Shown here piece by piece: positions 21,154-33,394 of a DNA stretch of 64,000 nt. The notes under the pieces were generated by a model. It made no database searches. It saw only the letters and a program-made list of their open reading frames with translations, and was not told where the DNA came from. This DNA is from Stomoxys calcitrans. Its lineage: Eukaryota; Arthropoda; Insecta; Diptera; Muscidae. The position numbers and the translations under genes are program-made. The first letter of the stretch is position 1, and each line of letters opens with the position of its first letter. The DNA is taken from positions 47,227,761 through 47,291,760 of the forward strand of contig NC_081554.1 of the NCBI RefSeq assembly GCF_963082655.1, in the 5' to 3' direction.

Positions 21154-21490
21154 AAACACTATCGAACATATTTCATGAAATTATGGAGAGTTACACAGTG
21201 GGAGAAAATCGACAAAAACTAGTACAAAATATGCCGTGTGAGATCGAGTAGAGAAATTTCTTTGAAATTTGTAATGGTAAGAGCTGTGGTGTTTGCGATA
21301 TCGTGTACAAAATTGTAAGGTCCTAGATTGTCTGGGCGGCTTTTGGCAGGCCCCCAAAGTTGGTCACCTCCCAAAATTTGTTGGAGCTGCCAAATCTTCG
21401 TTTGTGGCCTGATTTACATTTTGTTGGAGAAGGAACATCAGAGTATGATTATCGGCAATATAATAGGACATAATAAGCTAAGCAAACATA
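21154..21490. other. LINE remnant or spacer, not recognised
   Basis: No domain could be read. Given the RNase H upstream and a LINE zinc motif after the MITE at 21.73 kb, it may be the eroded middle of the same element. Confidence 0.35.
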
Positions 21491-21727
21491 TTGGGTTGCC
21501 CAAAAAGTAATTGCGGATTTTTCATATAGTCGGCGTTGACAAATTTTTTCACAGCTTGTGACTCTGTAATTGCATTCTTTATTCAGTCAGTTATCAGCTG
21601 TTACTTTTAGCTTGCTTTAGAAAAAAAGTGTAAAAAAAGTATATTTGATTAAAGTTCATTCTAAGTTTTATTAAAAATGCATTTACTTTCTTTTAAAAAA
21701 TCCGCAATTACTTTTTGGGCAACCCAA
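21491..21727 (+). mobile_element. Mariner-type MITE, copy 3
   Basis: Full 237 bp with both terminal repeats and TA on each side; almost identical to copy 1 by eye. It sits inside the LINE remnant. Confidence 0.9.
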
Positions 21728-22060
21728 TATATCTAGTATTGGCATTAGGAATGATGATATCTGTCGGTGGTGTCATGAGATCGATGAGTTGGAGGACAGC
21801 TTTCACTTTCTTTTTCAATGCCCTGCCTTATGTCAAAGTTGAAACAGGATTCTGGTTTCTTTTTTCCTTCAGGCACTCGAAGAACTAAGAGGAGTAAATC
21901 TGTACAGGATCAAGGCGTTTGACTTTTTATCCGTATGACACCATAAAGTACGCTAACGGGCGGTTAGTTTCGTGAAGAGAAGTCATCGGAAGGGGAAGAG
22001 CGAAGATAAGGAATCACCCAGGGCCTTAAACTGGTCAGAGAGGATGGCTAGATGACAAAT
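21728..22060 (+). pseudogene. LINE C-terminal zinc-motif fragment and 3' end
   Basis: The + strand reads CRWCHEIDELEDSFHFLFQC, a C-x2-C...H...C motif typical of the C-terminus of RNase H-bearing LINEs. Text then decays to a 3' region ending in a tandem pair of CCTAACC-rich units. Probably the end of the element that starts at 19.1 kb. Confidence 0.55.
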
Positions 22061-22182
22061 GTCTAGGCACCAGCCTCCGCCAACCTAACCTAACCTAGGG
22101 TCTTAAGTCAAAATTTCGACAGATGTCTAGGCACCAGCCTCCGCCAACCTAACTTACCTAGGATCTAAAGTCAAAATTTCGA
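22059..22182. repeat. 64-bp tandem duplication ending in CCTAA runs
   Basis: Two units start at 22059 and 22123 with ATGTCTAGGCACCAGCCTCC, followed by AACCTAACCTAACC and TAAGTCAAAATTTCGA. The segment joins a 3' terminus of a DINE-like repeat (22183-22235, GGTGTTACAAAGGG, CCATCCTATGGTGGTGGG). Confidence 0.75.
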
Positions 22183-22235
22183 GGTGTTACAAAGGGAATA
22201 AGTAGACCCATCCTATGGTGGTGGGAATAAAAATG

Positions 22236-24020
22236 CTCTCGTATAACCAATATCCTATTTGACATCTTGAGCCCTTACAGGAAGTGAATTTTTCCGATTT
22301 GCATTTTTTCATATGAATTTTTTATGTCCTACAACATTTATGACAAATGCATTCTGTGTTAGTCCAAATAGATCGCTACAACATAGTTCAGCTCCTTAAG
22401 CCTCTATTATCTAGCTCTTATTAACATTTTTCCAATTCCTGCTATTCAATAACAGTGCTTTGAACTTTAAGTAAAGCACAACTAGCGTAAAATGCATTTT
22501 CCCATATTTATTGCAACAATGTACTCATAGTGCGTACATATCAGCAACATCGCTTATGCCAATCTGAACTATGTCAGCATATGTCTATTTAACCTCACGC
22601 ATATTTAATTACCGTTTTCCCTCTTTCATTTAAATGGGCTATGGAAAAACGTTATGATTTAATACCCTATCAAGAGAGATGGATTGAAGAAAAAAAAACC
22701 AAAGATACAAATGCAACGAAGCCAGCAATGCTTTCATAGATCATTTATATCAGATATGCAGTGCAATTTGGCGTGGCATGGCTTTTTTTTGCCTAACCCA
22801 TCTGGCATTGGTACTTTCACCTCGTTTGGTTTTTTTTGTATGTTTGGCTTTTTGCATTCCGCTCAGAGGCAGTAGCCGACAGTTGTGACAGAAAATGTAA
22901 CAAAATAATCATTTAACGAGTGTGTGAATCAAATTAAGTTACTTGGTTTGGTTTAATATAAATTTAAATTTTAAATGACAAGTTGATGAAGATAAATGGT
23001 GATGGGAGGTGGTTTTAGATTTTTGGGATATATGAATTAGAAATCAATTTTCATTTGTGGAAATCAATTTTCAAAGTAATTTTTTTTTTGGGTAAATATT
23101 TGACAAATCAATAAATGGGTCGAAGCGGTCCTCTAGGGGAGATCATTAAGAGATGGTGGAACTTAGGCTGAGTCCTGCTATGAATATCTAGAGCTACTGG
23201 CTACAATGAATTTCCCTGAAGGCTCTGATGTGACCTGGAGGTGGATGTACTCGGGTGGTATCGATAACTCCTCTCAACCAAGGAGAGTGCTGAGAAAATA
23301 GTCTTGGCGCTAATTCGATCTTCAGCGGGCATAGCAGGCAATATGTAGTCCAGCAGGCTGTCCGGCTCTCAGCAGCATATGATTTACAAGAACTGCATAA
23401 GCTAGCTACATACTTGGCGGGAGACAGCTTCTTCTCTACTTGTTTTCTGGATGGCTCATGAGATTGGCATAAACCGCAGTGCAATTAAAATGGCATAAAG
23501 GTCGTTCTGGACAGACTTTGGATACCCACGATCCCATTTACAGTGGCACATAAAAGTCTGCATATCTATTCGCAATTGGCAGTTTAGTAAACTGACAGTT
23601 ACGTAACGAGAAAATGGCATAACCCAATAATTTTTAACTATTTATAACATTGTTAACAATAGTGAACAGTTTTAGCAACTTTCAATATTTGGCGAGAAAA
23701 TCTTTTTTTATAAAAATTTTGTTCTGTACCCTGAGTGGGGTACGTGGACTTTTCTTTACCACTGTATTTGTAATAACCACATATCTTCAAAAATCTGGCG
23801 GAAAATGCACCATGAATGAACCCATAATAGGGAAGTGGAAAAATCGTTTGATCTGAACCAAACTCGGCCCGGATGAAGAGGCACAGTGGGGCAAACGTCA
23901 AAAAAAAAGTCAACAACTTTTTATCTGTTGAACTTAGCGATACAAAATGTTCTAGACATTCGTGGAGGAGAACATAGGCTTATAGGAAAGTGCTGCTGTA
24001 GGTCCATATCTTTAATATTA
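22236..24020. other. Spacer, no gene recognised
   Basis: AT-rich DNA with short frames lacking any domain. Bases 23110-23500 are more GC-rich and may be old LINE sequence, but no motif could be read on either strand. Confidence 0.4.
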
Positions 24021-24029
24021 AGAATTTAA

Positions 24030-24586
24030 GAAAAATTAAAGTAAAAATGTGGGTTCCAGAGCAAAAATACCAAAAGTCGGGGATACGTATGTATGGGACC
24101 TTTAAAGCTGGGCCGATCTGGACCATATTTGGCACAGTTATAGATATGTCTAAAGAAACTCCCTATTCCAAATGTCAGCCAAAATGGTTAAAAAATACTC
24201 AACAGATAAAAAGTTCTACACTTATTTCCAATTTTTTGCCGCTTGGCCAACTATGCGAGGTGACCAACAAATTTGACTAAGCTAAATTTTAGCGAAATCG
24301 CGTTATAATTAGGGGCCCAAAATCTTAAATCGGAAGTATATTTGGCACATTTGGCAGATATAATAAAATATAGCTCAATCTAGACCATATTCGGCACGGA
24401 TGTAAAATGGTCTAAAATAGAACGATCTGGACCATATCCAGCACTGACAACTAATAAAACTCACTATACCAAATTTCAGCGAAATCGTTTAACAAATTCA
24501 TTGATGAAAGACCTTCAATAGTGAGATCGGTTAGTATGGGGCCTATATTAAGATAGGCCACCTTCTCACTTAACCTGCCTATGGAA
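24030..24586 (+). repeat. Diverged 152-bp-type repeat
   Basis: Three to four eroded units: CTGGGCCGATCTGGACCATA, TTTGGCACAGTTATAGA, CCAAATTTCAGCGAAATCG, AGTGAGATCGGTTAGTATGG. It ends where a new element's 5' end begins. Confidence 0.5.
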
Positions 24587-25600
24587 AACAAGTAAGAGCG
24601 TGATAAGTTCGGCCGGGCTGAATCTCCACCCTCCACCATGGATCGCATTTGTCGAGTTCTATGCGTAGTATCTCTTTTAAGAATATTGAATAAGAATACG
24701 CTATTGTGTAGTATTTCAGTTCATTCGGATAAGAATTGCGCCTAAAGGGGCTCAAGAAGCAAAATCGGGAGATCGGTTTATATGGGAGCTGTATCAAGCT
24801 ATTGATCGATTCAGAACATATTGGACGACACGTATGTTGAAGGCCATGAGAGAAGCCGTTGTACAAAATTTCTTCCAAATCGTATGAGAATTGCGCCCTC
24901 TAGAGGCTCAAGAAGTGAAGACCCAAGATCGGTTTATAAGGCAGCTATATCAGGTTATGTACCGATTTGCGCCATACTTAACACAGTTATTGGAAGTCAT
25001 AACAAAACACCTCATGCAAAATTTCATCCAAATCGGATGAGAATTGCGCGCTCTATTGGCTCAAGAAGTCAAGACCCAAGATCGGTTTATATGGCACCTA
25101 TATCAAAACATAGACCGGTTTGAACCATACTTAGTGCAGTTGTTGGAAGTGATACCAAAACACTACGTGCAAAATTTCAGTCAAATCGGACGAGAATTGC
25201 GCCCTCTAGAGGCTCAAGAAGTCAAGACCCTAGATCGGTTTATATGGCACCTATATCAAAATATAGACCGATTTGAACCATACAGTTGTTGGAAGTGATA
25301 CCAAAACACCATGTGCAAAATTTCAGTCAAATCGGACAATAATTGCGCCATCTAGAGGCTCAAGAAGTCAAGACCCAAGATCGGTTAATATGGCAGTTAT
25401 ATCAAAACATGGCCCATTTACAATTCCAACCGACCTACACTAATAAAAAGTATTTGTGCAAAATTTCAAGCGGCTAGCTTAATTCCTTCGAAAGTTAGCA
25501 TGCCTTCGACAGACAGAAGGACGGAAGGACGGACATGGCTATATATATATACTTCATGGGGTCGCAGATCAATATTTCGAGGTGTTACAAACAGAATAAC
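24587..25600 (+). repeat. DINE-1/mini-me-like element, subfamily 1
   Basis: Starts ACAAGTAAGAGCGTG, GTTCGGCCGGGCTGAATC, CACCCTCCACCATGG. Four to five regular units follow (GCGCCCTCTAGAGGCTCAAG, ATCGGTTTATATGGCACC), then the GACAGACAGAAGGACGGAAGG microsatellite and AATATTTCGAGGTGTTAC. The final hairpin is missing, because subfamily 2 text starts abruptly at about 25600. Confidence 0.65.
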
Positions 25601-25830
25601 ACCAAATTGAACAAGGATGTTGAAGGGTCTAACACAACTCACTGTCCCAAATTTCAGCAAAATCGGATAATAAATGTGGCTTTTATGGGCCAAAGACCCT
25701 AAATCGGCGGGTCGGTCTATATGGCAGCAACATCCAAATCTGGACCGATCTAAGCCAAATCGAAGAAGGATATCAAGGGGCCTAACACAACTCACTATCG
25801 CAAATTTCAGGAAAATGCTTACTAACTTCC
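25601..25830 (+). repeat. Subfamily 2 152-bp repeat fragment
   Basis: One and a half units with CTAACACAACTCACTGTCCC, AATAAATGTGGCTTTTATGG and GGTCGGTCTATATGGCAG. No terminus on either side. Confidence 0.55.
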
Positions 25831-27082
25831 AAATGTTGCTATTTCCTAATTCAGACAATTCCCTAAAGAAATAAGAACCAAAAGTAGAACTCCTTCTGCT
25901 TCCCAGTCGTCCTCGTAGCTCTGCAGAAATCTATATCCAATCAGACAGAGATCTGTCATGGCGGATATAATGAGTGAGATTTCTGTTCTAGCCCTTGTTG
26001 GCTAAGTGTTAGACATCGTCAAGCCCCTTTTTTGTGACCCTCTGTCGGCCTTTGCCCTTTGTGCATTTTCTGAAAAGGTCAGTATAGAAGTTAGAAGCAT
26101 AACCAGATGCCCGGAAGGTGTATTTTAGTCTATAGTTATTGCATGCACGTCTGCTGTACAATTCTCTGAGATATCTCTATGGCCCGGTATCCAGAATAGG
26201 TGAATTTGAAACTGTTCAGTTATTTCGTTGGTACGTTGCATTTGATACTTACGGCGGTGGTTTAGGCGATTATCGTCTGTGGTTTTGGTTTATCATTAGG
26301 CTCTGGGCAGCAGCAGTCTCCGCCGAATGATCGACATGGTAAAGGGTAACGCAGTAATGGTAATCTCTCTTCCTTTTGGATGTTACAAACAACTGCACTA
26401 AGTTATAATACCCTATATCATAGTAGTGGTGTAGGGTATAAAAAGCGTGGGACACCAGTATTCCCCATGTAAGAAGTTTTGCCAAATAATTTAAAATAAT
26501 GCCACGATTTATTTTCGTACCATAAATGGACCTTTTGACAGATTTGATGCTTTTTAACGACATATCTTCGACAAAGTCAATACCCTTGCCATTTATAGGC
26601 CAAGTATGGTTTGAGTCATCTATCTACTTTACACTGATTGTTATGTTGCTATGGAGGTGTCTTATATTTTCTTTCGAAACTATCCGAAGAGCAAAACTCT
26701 TCTCCGAGATCATTATCAATATTCTTGTAGTTAGGTCATCACAAAAGCTGCAATTGACTGCTGCCTTGAATACTTTCACAATAACCATCAATCATTTTGC
26801 ATTTGAACCATGTCAAAACTACCCAAATGGCAATGCCAGTGTAATTTAAGACTAAATATTTTGACAACTTGCACAAAATATTTGAGATAATCAACAGGAG
26901 GTCCACATGAAACAAGATTAACAGCAGGTTACATTATTGTGTGGTTTGTTTTTTGTTATTCTTAATAAGCTGTACAAAAATTCTAAGGTTATTCAAACAG
27001 ATATGAAAAATATTGGATTAGACACGCTCTGAATGCACAAATTAAAATTTACACTCGAGAAAAATGTCAGCATAGTAACATA
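25831..27082. other. Spacer with repeat scraps, no gene recognised
   Basis: Bases 26120-26190 match 600-690 in inverse orientation, so an old dispersed repeat is present. Bases 26395-26445 hold a decayed DINE-like terminus (AATACCCTATATCATAG, GGTGTAGGGTATA). Open frames at 26270-26563 and 26526-26849 have no recognisable domain. Confidence 0.4.
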
Positions 27083-27210
27083 TTGGGTTGCCCAAAAAGT
27101 AATTACGGATTTTTCATATAGTCGCCGTTGACAATTTTTTTCTCAGCTTGTGACTCTGTAATTGCATTCTTTCTTTTAAAAAATCCGCAATTACTTTTTG
27201 GGCAACCCAA
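27083..27210 (+). mobile_element. Mariner-type MITE, internally deleted copy 4
   Basis: Both terminal repeats and flanking TA are intact, but only 128 bp lie between them. The middle is lost between TTGCATTCTTTC and the TTTCTTTTAAAAAATCCGC end, with a TTCTTT overlap consistent with a microhomology deletion. Confidence 0.88.
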
Positions 27211-27329
27211 TACAACAACTGAGAGGGGACGCTCAGAAATCAAAGCGCTTTGCAATCTTAGGCTACAGTATCAAATGGTCTAGGACGGCCTACTCACTGA
27301 GTACATAAGAAGTACCACAATGGACAATC

Positions 27330-27422
27330 ATTTTTATATCCTCCACCATTGGATGGGGGTATACTAATTTCGTCATTCCGTTTGTAACACCTGGAAGTAG
27401 GTGTTACAAACGGAATGATAAC
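27330..27422 (-). repeat. DINE-like 3' terminus with perfect 20-bp hairpin
   Basis: TATCCTCCACCATTGGATGG and GGTATACTAATTTCGTC are the family terminus in minus orientation. Bases 27373-27392 and 27399-27418 are exact reverse complements with a 6-base loop GGAAGT, so the sequence doubles back on itself. Confidence 0.85.
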
Positions 27423-27424
27423 AT

Positions 27425-27990
27425 CCTCAGCATGTTATTCTGTGTCAGTTATCAGATTTCCTTCTTTGTCTCTGCAGGAGGATGTGCCTGCACCAAGGCC
27501 ATAGGTTTGATGTTTAATTCTTTGCTAGAATTTCCAGACTTCATTCTGACTCCTGTACATCTCAATTCGCTCACACTCACATCTTTCCATTTCCTTTCTC
27601 TTTCTGCGGAATAGACGTTTCTCCTCTCTCCTTTTCTCCTGATACCTCTACTTCATCTGGAGCGTTGCTACTGATTGCAGGGTTGCTCTATATGCCGCAT
27701 TGGCTTCAGTAGCATCTCGACACACTTGGTCGTACTATGGGTTTCTGGGAGGAGGCTTGCGGTACCCAAGTACGGATTTTGTGGCATTTTCCATGGAGTG
27801 GGCAACAGTTTGCCACTGAGCCATTATATCATCGCAACAAGGAGTGGTTTCATCAAGCAGTTGGATCAGTCGAGTGGAGTATGCCGCTGCCATTAGTAGT
27901 GGGGTTTTTGCCGCTTTTTCAATGTCCAACTTCCGTACAGTATCAGATCGTACTTTTCTCGTCATGTTCAAACGGTTGCGAACATTTGCT
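27425..27990 (-). pseudogene. RTE-clade LINE fragment (linker between endonuclease and RT)
   Basis: The minus strand reads NMTRKVRSDTVRKLDIEKA, then RLIQLLDETTPCCDD and LGYRKPPPRNP, and further on SVSELRCTGVRMKSGNSSKE. The same text occurs in the larger element at 48.3-51.5 kb, whose domains identify the RTE clade. Truncated at both sides. Confidence 0.65.
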
Positions 27991-28347
27991 GAAACAAGGT
28001 AATGATCCGCGATTTGGATGAAATTCTAATGCGATTTGGCTGAAATTTTGCACGTGGTGTTTCCAACAACTGTGCTAGGTATGGTCTTAATCGGTTGATA
28101 ATCTGATGCAGCTGCCATATAAACCTACCTTGGGTCTTGACTTTTAGAGTGCGCAATTCTTTCTGATTTGGCTGAAATTTTGCATGAAGTATTCTGGTAT
28201 GACCCTTAACAACTATTCCAAGTATGGTCTAAATCGGTATATAATCTGATATAGCTGCCACATAAACCGATCTGCCAGTTTAAATTCTTAAGCATCTGGA
28301 GGGCGCAATTATTACTCGATTTGCTTGAAATTTTGGAGGTGGTGTTT
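27991..28347 (-). repeat. 152-bp repeat units, subfamily 1
   Basis: Two to three units in minus orientation, ending with CAATTATTACTCGATTTGC and ATTTTGGAGGTGGTG. The same closing text is found at 30530-30590, which suggests this is the stub of an element interrupted or duplicated by its neighbour. Confidence 0.55.
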
Positions 28348-30600
28348 TTATACCCTCCACCATAGGATGGGGGTATACTAATTTCGTCATTTTGTTTGTA
28401 ACTCCCCGAAATATTCGTCTAAGACCCCATAAAGTATATATACTCTTGATCGTCATGACATTTTAAGTCGAAGTAGTCATGTCCGTCCATTTGTCCGTCT
28501 GTCCATCCGGCTGTCCATCCGTCTGTCCGTCCGTCTGTCTAAAGCACGCTAACTTTCGAAGGAGTAAAGCTAGCCACTTGAAATTTTGCACAAATACTTC
28601 ATATCAGTGTAGGTCGGTTGGGATTGTAAATGGGCTATATCGGTCCACGTTTTGATATAGCTGCCATATAAACCGATCTGGGATCTTGACTTCTTGAGCC
28701 GCTAGAGGGCACAATTCTTATCCGACTTGGCTGAAATTTTGCATGAGGTGATGTGTTGTAACTTTCAACAACGGTGCTAAAAATAGTTCAAATCGGTCCT
28801 TAACCTGGCATAGCTGTCATATAAACCGATCTGGGATCTTGACTTCTTGAGCCGCTAGAGGGCACAATTCTTATCCGATTTGGCTGAAATTTTGCACGAG
28901 GTGTTTTGTTATAACTTTCAACAACTGTATTAAAAATGGTTCAAATCGGTCAATAACCTGATATAGCTGCCATATAAACCGATCTGGGGTCTTGACTTCT
29001 TGAGCCACTAGAGGGCGCAATTATTATTCGATTTGGCTGAAATTTTGCATGCGGTGTTTTAGTATGACTTTCAACAACTGTGCTGAGTATGGTTGAAATC
29101 GGTCCATAACCTGATATAGCTGCCATATAAACCGATCTGGGGTCTTGACTTCTTGAGCCACTAGAAGGCGCAATTGTTTTTCGATTTCGCTGAAATTTTG
29201 CATTAGGTGGTTTGTTATGATTTTCATCACCTGTATAAAGAATGGTTCAAATCGGTCCTTAACCTGATATAGCTGCCATATAAACCAATCTGGGGTTTTG
29301 ACTTCTTGAGCCCCTAGAGGGCGCAGGATTATCCGATTTGGCTGAAATTTTGCACGAGGTGTTTTGTTATAACTTTCAACAACTGTATTAAGAATGGTTC
29401 AAATCGGTCCATAACCTGATGTAGCTGCCATATAACCCGATCTGGGGTCTTGACTTCTTGGGCCACTAAAGGGCGCAATTCCTATCCGATTTGACTGAAA
29501 TTTTGCATGAGGTGTTCCGTCATAACTTTCAACAGCTGTTCTAAGATCAGTTCAAATCGGTCCATAACTTGATATAGCTACCATATAACCCGATCTGGGG
29601 TCTTGACTTCTTGAGCCACTAGAGGGCGCAATTATTATTCGATTTAGCTGAAATTTTGCATGCGGTGTTTTGTTACAACTTTCAACAACTGTCCTGAGTA
29701 TGGTTGAATTCGGTCCATAACCTGATATAGCTGCCATATAAACCGATCTGGGGTCTTGACTTCTTGGGCCACTAAAGGGCGCAATTCCTATCCGATTTGA
29801 CTGAAATTTTGCATGAGGTGTTTTGTTATGACTTCCAACAACTGTATTAAGAATGGTTCAAATCGATCCATAACCTGATATAGCTGCCATATAAACCGAT
29901 CTGGGGTCTTGACTTCTCGAGCCGCTTGAGGGCACAATTATTATCCGATTTGGCTGAAATTTTGCATGAGGTGGTTTGTTATGATTTTCATCACCTGTAT
30001 TAAGAATGGTTCAAATCGGTCCATAACCTGATAGAGCTGCCATATAAACCGATCTGGGGTCTAGACTTGTTGAGCCTCTACAGGGACTAATTTCTATCCG
30101 ATTTGGCTGAAATATTGCATAACGAGTTTGGTTATAACTTTCAACAACTGTGCTAAGATCAGTTCAAATCGGTTCATAAATTGCTATAGCTATAAACCGA
30201 TCTGGGGTCTTGACTTCTTGAGACCCTAGAGGGCGCAGGTATTATCCGATTTGGCTGAAATTTTGCGTGAAGTGTTTTGTTTTGACTTCCAACAACGGGG
30301 TCAAGTATGGTCTTAATCAGTCCATAACCTGATATAGCCGTCATATAAACCGATCTCCCGATTAGATTTCTTGGAGTTATAGAGGGCGCAACTCTTATCC
30401 CATATGGTTGAAATGTTGCATATATCCTTTTGGTATGACTTGCAACAACTGTTCCAAGTGTGGTCTAAATCGGTATATAACCTGCTATAGCTGCCACATA
30501 AACCGATCTCCCAGTTTGACTTATTGAGCCTCTGGAGGGCGCAATTATTACTAGATTTGCCTGAAATTTTGGAGGTGATGTTTTTCTATTTGAAACTACC
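28348..30600 (-). repeat. Large DINE-1/mini-me-like element, about 13 tandem units
   Basis: The left end is the 3' terminus in minus orientation: TACCCTCCACCATAGGATGG, then AATATTCGTCTAAGACCCC and a long GTCCGTC/GTCCATC microsatellite (28480-28540). Units then repeat at about 152 bp to 30550; the word AACCGATCTGG or a variant recurs about 13 times. No 5' sub-terminal repeat is seen on the right, so that end is truncated. This is the longest array in the window. Confidence 0.7.
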
Positions 30601-31728
30601 ATTCAAAGAACTTGTCTAAGTTTAATCGCAGGCGACCTTAACCTCATCTCCCTATCAGATCAGATATTAGAACCACTTTTTCGACATTGTTTCTTCATAA
30701 TAACACATTTGGCATCTACAAATTATCCATTGAGTTCAACGTCGACTTACATTGGATACGACAAGTGTTTATTTCATCTTGATGATAACCAGTCTTAAGA
30801 TTTTATCTGTTTTTTTTTCTCATTGAAGAACTGTCAAAAGTTTAATTGTTCAATTACAACCATTTGATTTTTTTTTCGGTAATTATTTCTTAATTATCAG
30901 AGTGCATTCTTTGAGTGCACCTTGAAATCTAAATTCAAAAATTTATCGGTTGGTAGCTTTGCTTTTTGGTCTGTCGCCACCATAAGTCAACAGTTGCTCG
31001 ATGCTTGTGGTAATTGAATAGAGCTGTCTTTGTGACAACTTAAGTGTAATTTTGATTTTGTTGACCGCTTTTTGGGTGCTTGTGGCTAACGTGCTGGTTG
31101 CTGTATCAAAGGTTGTTTAACTTGTCAAACTGTGGAGTTTTAATTTTCGTCAACATAGCTGTTGGGGTGCTGTCATTATTGAATTTTGTTGCTCTTTTAT
31201 TATTTTTATAGTATTTCGTATACGTTGTTGACTGTGGCCAATGGTATTTTTTTATTAGGATTTTGTTTAGCTTTTTTTTGTTAAATTAATTCTATTTTTG
31301 TTTGTTCAAAGTTATTTTGCTGGTTTGGTATTTGGTCTATGTGGTGCTACTTACATTTTTGCAAACAAAATGTTGAGACATTTATTTAAACAGCATAACA
31401 ATTACCTGAAATGAAAAAAAAAAATAGAAAGGCAGTGTTAGGGAATGTGGACTTAAAACCGTTTATAAGGTATTACAAAACTTTAAGTATGAACGCTGAG
31501 CTTTCAAAAAATTACTACAAATAATAAAAATTACTACACTTATAATATTTGAATGTTGAATTAGTTAATTTGTAATCTACTATATAGGGTTTTTCAACAA
31601 AAATTGTTATTTTGAATCACCCACCCTATATAGTCCTGTAAGCGTGGTCGTGGTAGTGAATGGACTGATGTTTTTGCATTTCTCTAACAGCATGCTTTCC
31701 CCTTTATTAAGAAGTAAACATGCGATTG
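30601..31728. other. AT-rich spacer, no gene recognised
   Basis: Low-GC DNA with many T and A runs and no domain-bearing frame on either strand. No repeat shared with the rest of the window was noticed. Confidence 0.45.
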
Positions 31729-31977
31729 GAGCCTCCCTCAGCGCAAAGGTAAGTATGTCCGCTTGCAACGCTGAACGCCTGGGTTCGAATCCTGGCGAGA
31801 CCATCAGAAAAAAATTTCAACGGTGGTTTTCCATTTCTAATGCTGGCGATATTTTTGATGTACTTTGCCTACATGGCAAAAACTTCTCCCTAAAGAGGTG
31901 TCGTTCCGCGGCACGCCGTTCCAAGTCAACTAATAAAAGGAGACCCCTCATCACTGAGCTTAAACTTGAATCTTGAC
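31729..31977 (+). mobile_element. tRNA-derived SINE (family 1)
   Basis: Head with box A (CAGCGCAAAGG) and perfect box B (GGGTTCGAATCC), then CTGGCGAGACCATCAG and the body through GAGCTTAAACTTGAATC. The last tail segment is missing because a DINE-like 5' end follows at once. Confidence 0.78.
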
Positions 31978-33072
31978 TGTAAGTGCGTGCTAAGTTCGGC
32001 CGGGCCGAATCTTATATACCCTCCACCATGGATCGCATGAATAAGAACTGTTATGCTATTGGAGCTATATCAAGTTATAGTCCGATTCGAATCATAAACG
32101 AATGCTGAACATTGTAGAAGTCATTGTGTAATATTTCAGTTCATTCGGATAATAATTGCGCCTTGTAGGTGCTCAAGAAGCAAAATCGGGAGATAGGTTT
32201 ATATGGGAGCTGTATCAAGCTATAGATCGATTAAGACCATATTAGACACCGTATATTGAAGATCATGAGAGAAGCCGTTGTACAAAATTTCTGCCAAATC
32301 GAATGAGAATTGCGCCCTCTAGAGGATCAAGAAGTCAAGATCCCATATCGGTTTATATGGCAGCTGTACCAGATTATGAATCGATTTGAATCATACTTCA
32401 CACAGTTGTTGGAAGTGATACCAAAACACCACGTGTAAAATTTCAATCAAATCGGACGATAACTGCGCTCTCTAGAGGCTCAAGAAGTCAAGACCCAAGA
32501 TCGGTTTAAATGGCAGCTATATTAAAATATAGACCGATTTGAACCATACTTAGCGCAGTTGTTTAAAGTGATACCAAAACACCACGTGCAAACTTTGAGT
32601 CAAATCGGACGAGAATTGCGCCCTCTAGAGGCTCAAGTAGTCAAAACCAAAGATCGGTTTATATGGCAGCTATATAAAAACATGGACGGGTTTGAACCAT
32701 ACTAGACGAAGTTGTTGGAAGTGATACCAAAACACCACGTGTAAAATTTCAATCAAATCGGACGATAATTGCGCCCTTTAGAGGCTCAAGAAGTGAAGAT
32801 CAAGATCGGTTTATATGGCAGCTATATCAAAACATGGACCGATTTGAATCATACTTAGCGCAGTTGTTTAAAGTGATACCAAACTACCACGTGCAAACTT
32901 TGAGTCAAATCCGATGAAAATTGCGCCCTCTAGAAGCTCAAGTAGTCAAAACCCAAGATCGGTTTATATGGCAGCTATATCAAAACATGGACCGATTTGG
33001 CTCATTTACAATGCCAACCGACCTACACTAATAAAAAGTATTTGTGGAAAATTGCAAGCGGCTAGCTCTCGA
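31978..33072 (+). repeat. DINE-1/mini-me-like element, subfamily 1, 3'-truncated
   Basis: 5' end CTAAGTTCGGCCGGGCCGAA and TATATACCCTCCACCATGG, then about six units marked by GCGCCCTCTAGAGGCTCAAG and ATCGGTTTATATGGCAGC. It stops at GCAAGCGGCTAGCTC before the microsatellite and terminal hairpin. Confidence 0.65.
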
Positions 33073-33394
33073 TAGCACCTCAGTTTTAACCGTTTCAAAT
33101 TTCAAAAAGTTATCTCTATCGATTCTCTAATGGTATATTTTTACTAGTTTTTTTCGATTTTCTCCCACTGTGCATTGTTGGTAAAATGGTTTTTTGGTTT
33201 TGTTGTTGTTATATACTGGGTTGCAAGGCGAGTGCCTTTCAACAACATATTCCTACTTAGGATCGTTGAAATTCAAAATAAATTGTTGCGGGAAAATTAA
33301 CAAATTTTGTCGTCGGTTTTGTGACAAAAGTTGTTGTTTTTAAAAATTATTTTTATCTGTGAATAGAATCATTTAATTCTTCCGTTAAGCAATA
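33073..33394. other. Spacer, no gene recognised
   Basis: AT-rich, with runs of T. No recognisable repeat or coding frame. Confidence 0.4.

Noticed and set aside
28440..28545. CRISPR-like short repeats
   Set aside because: GTCCGTC-type microsatellite of a eukaryotic mobile element, without spacers.
33140..33180. Conserved word TTTTCGATTTTCTCCCACTGTG, similar in inverse to 21199-21220
   Set aside because: A short shared word between 21.2 and 33.1 kb with no boundaries; too little to define a family.
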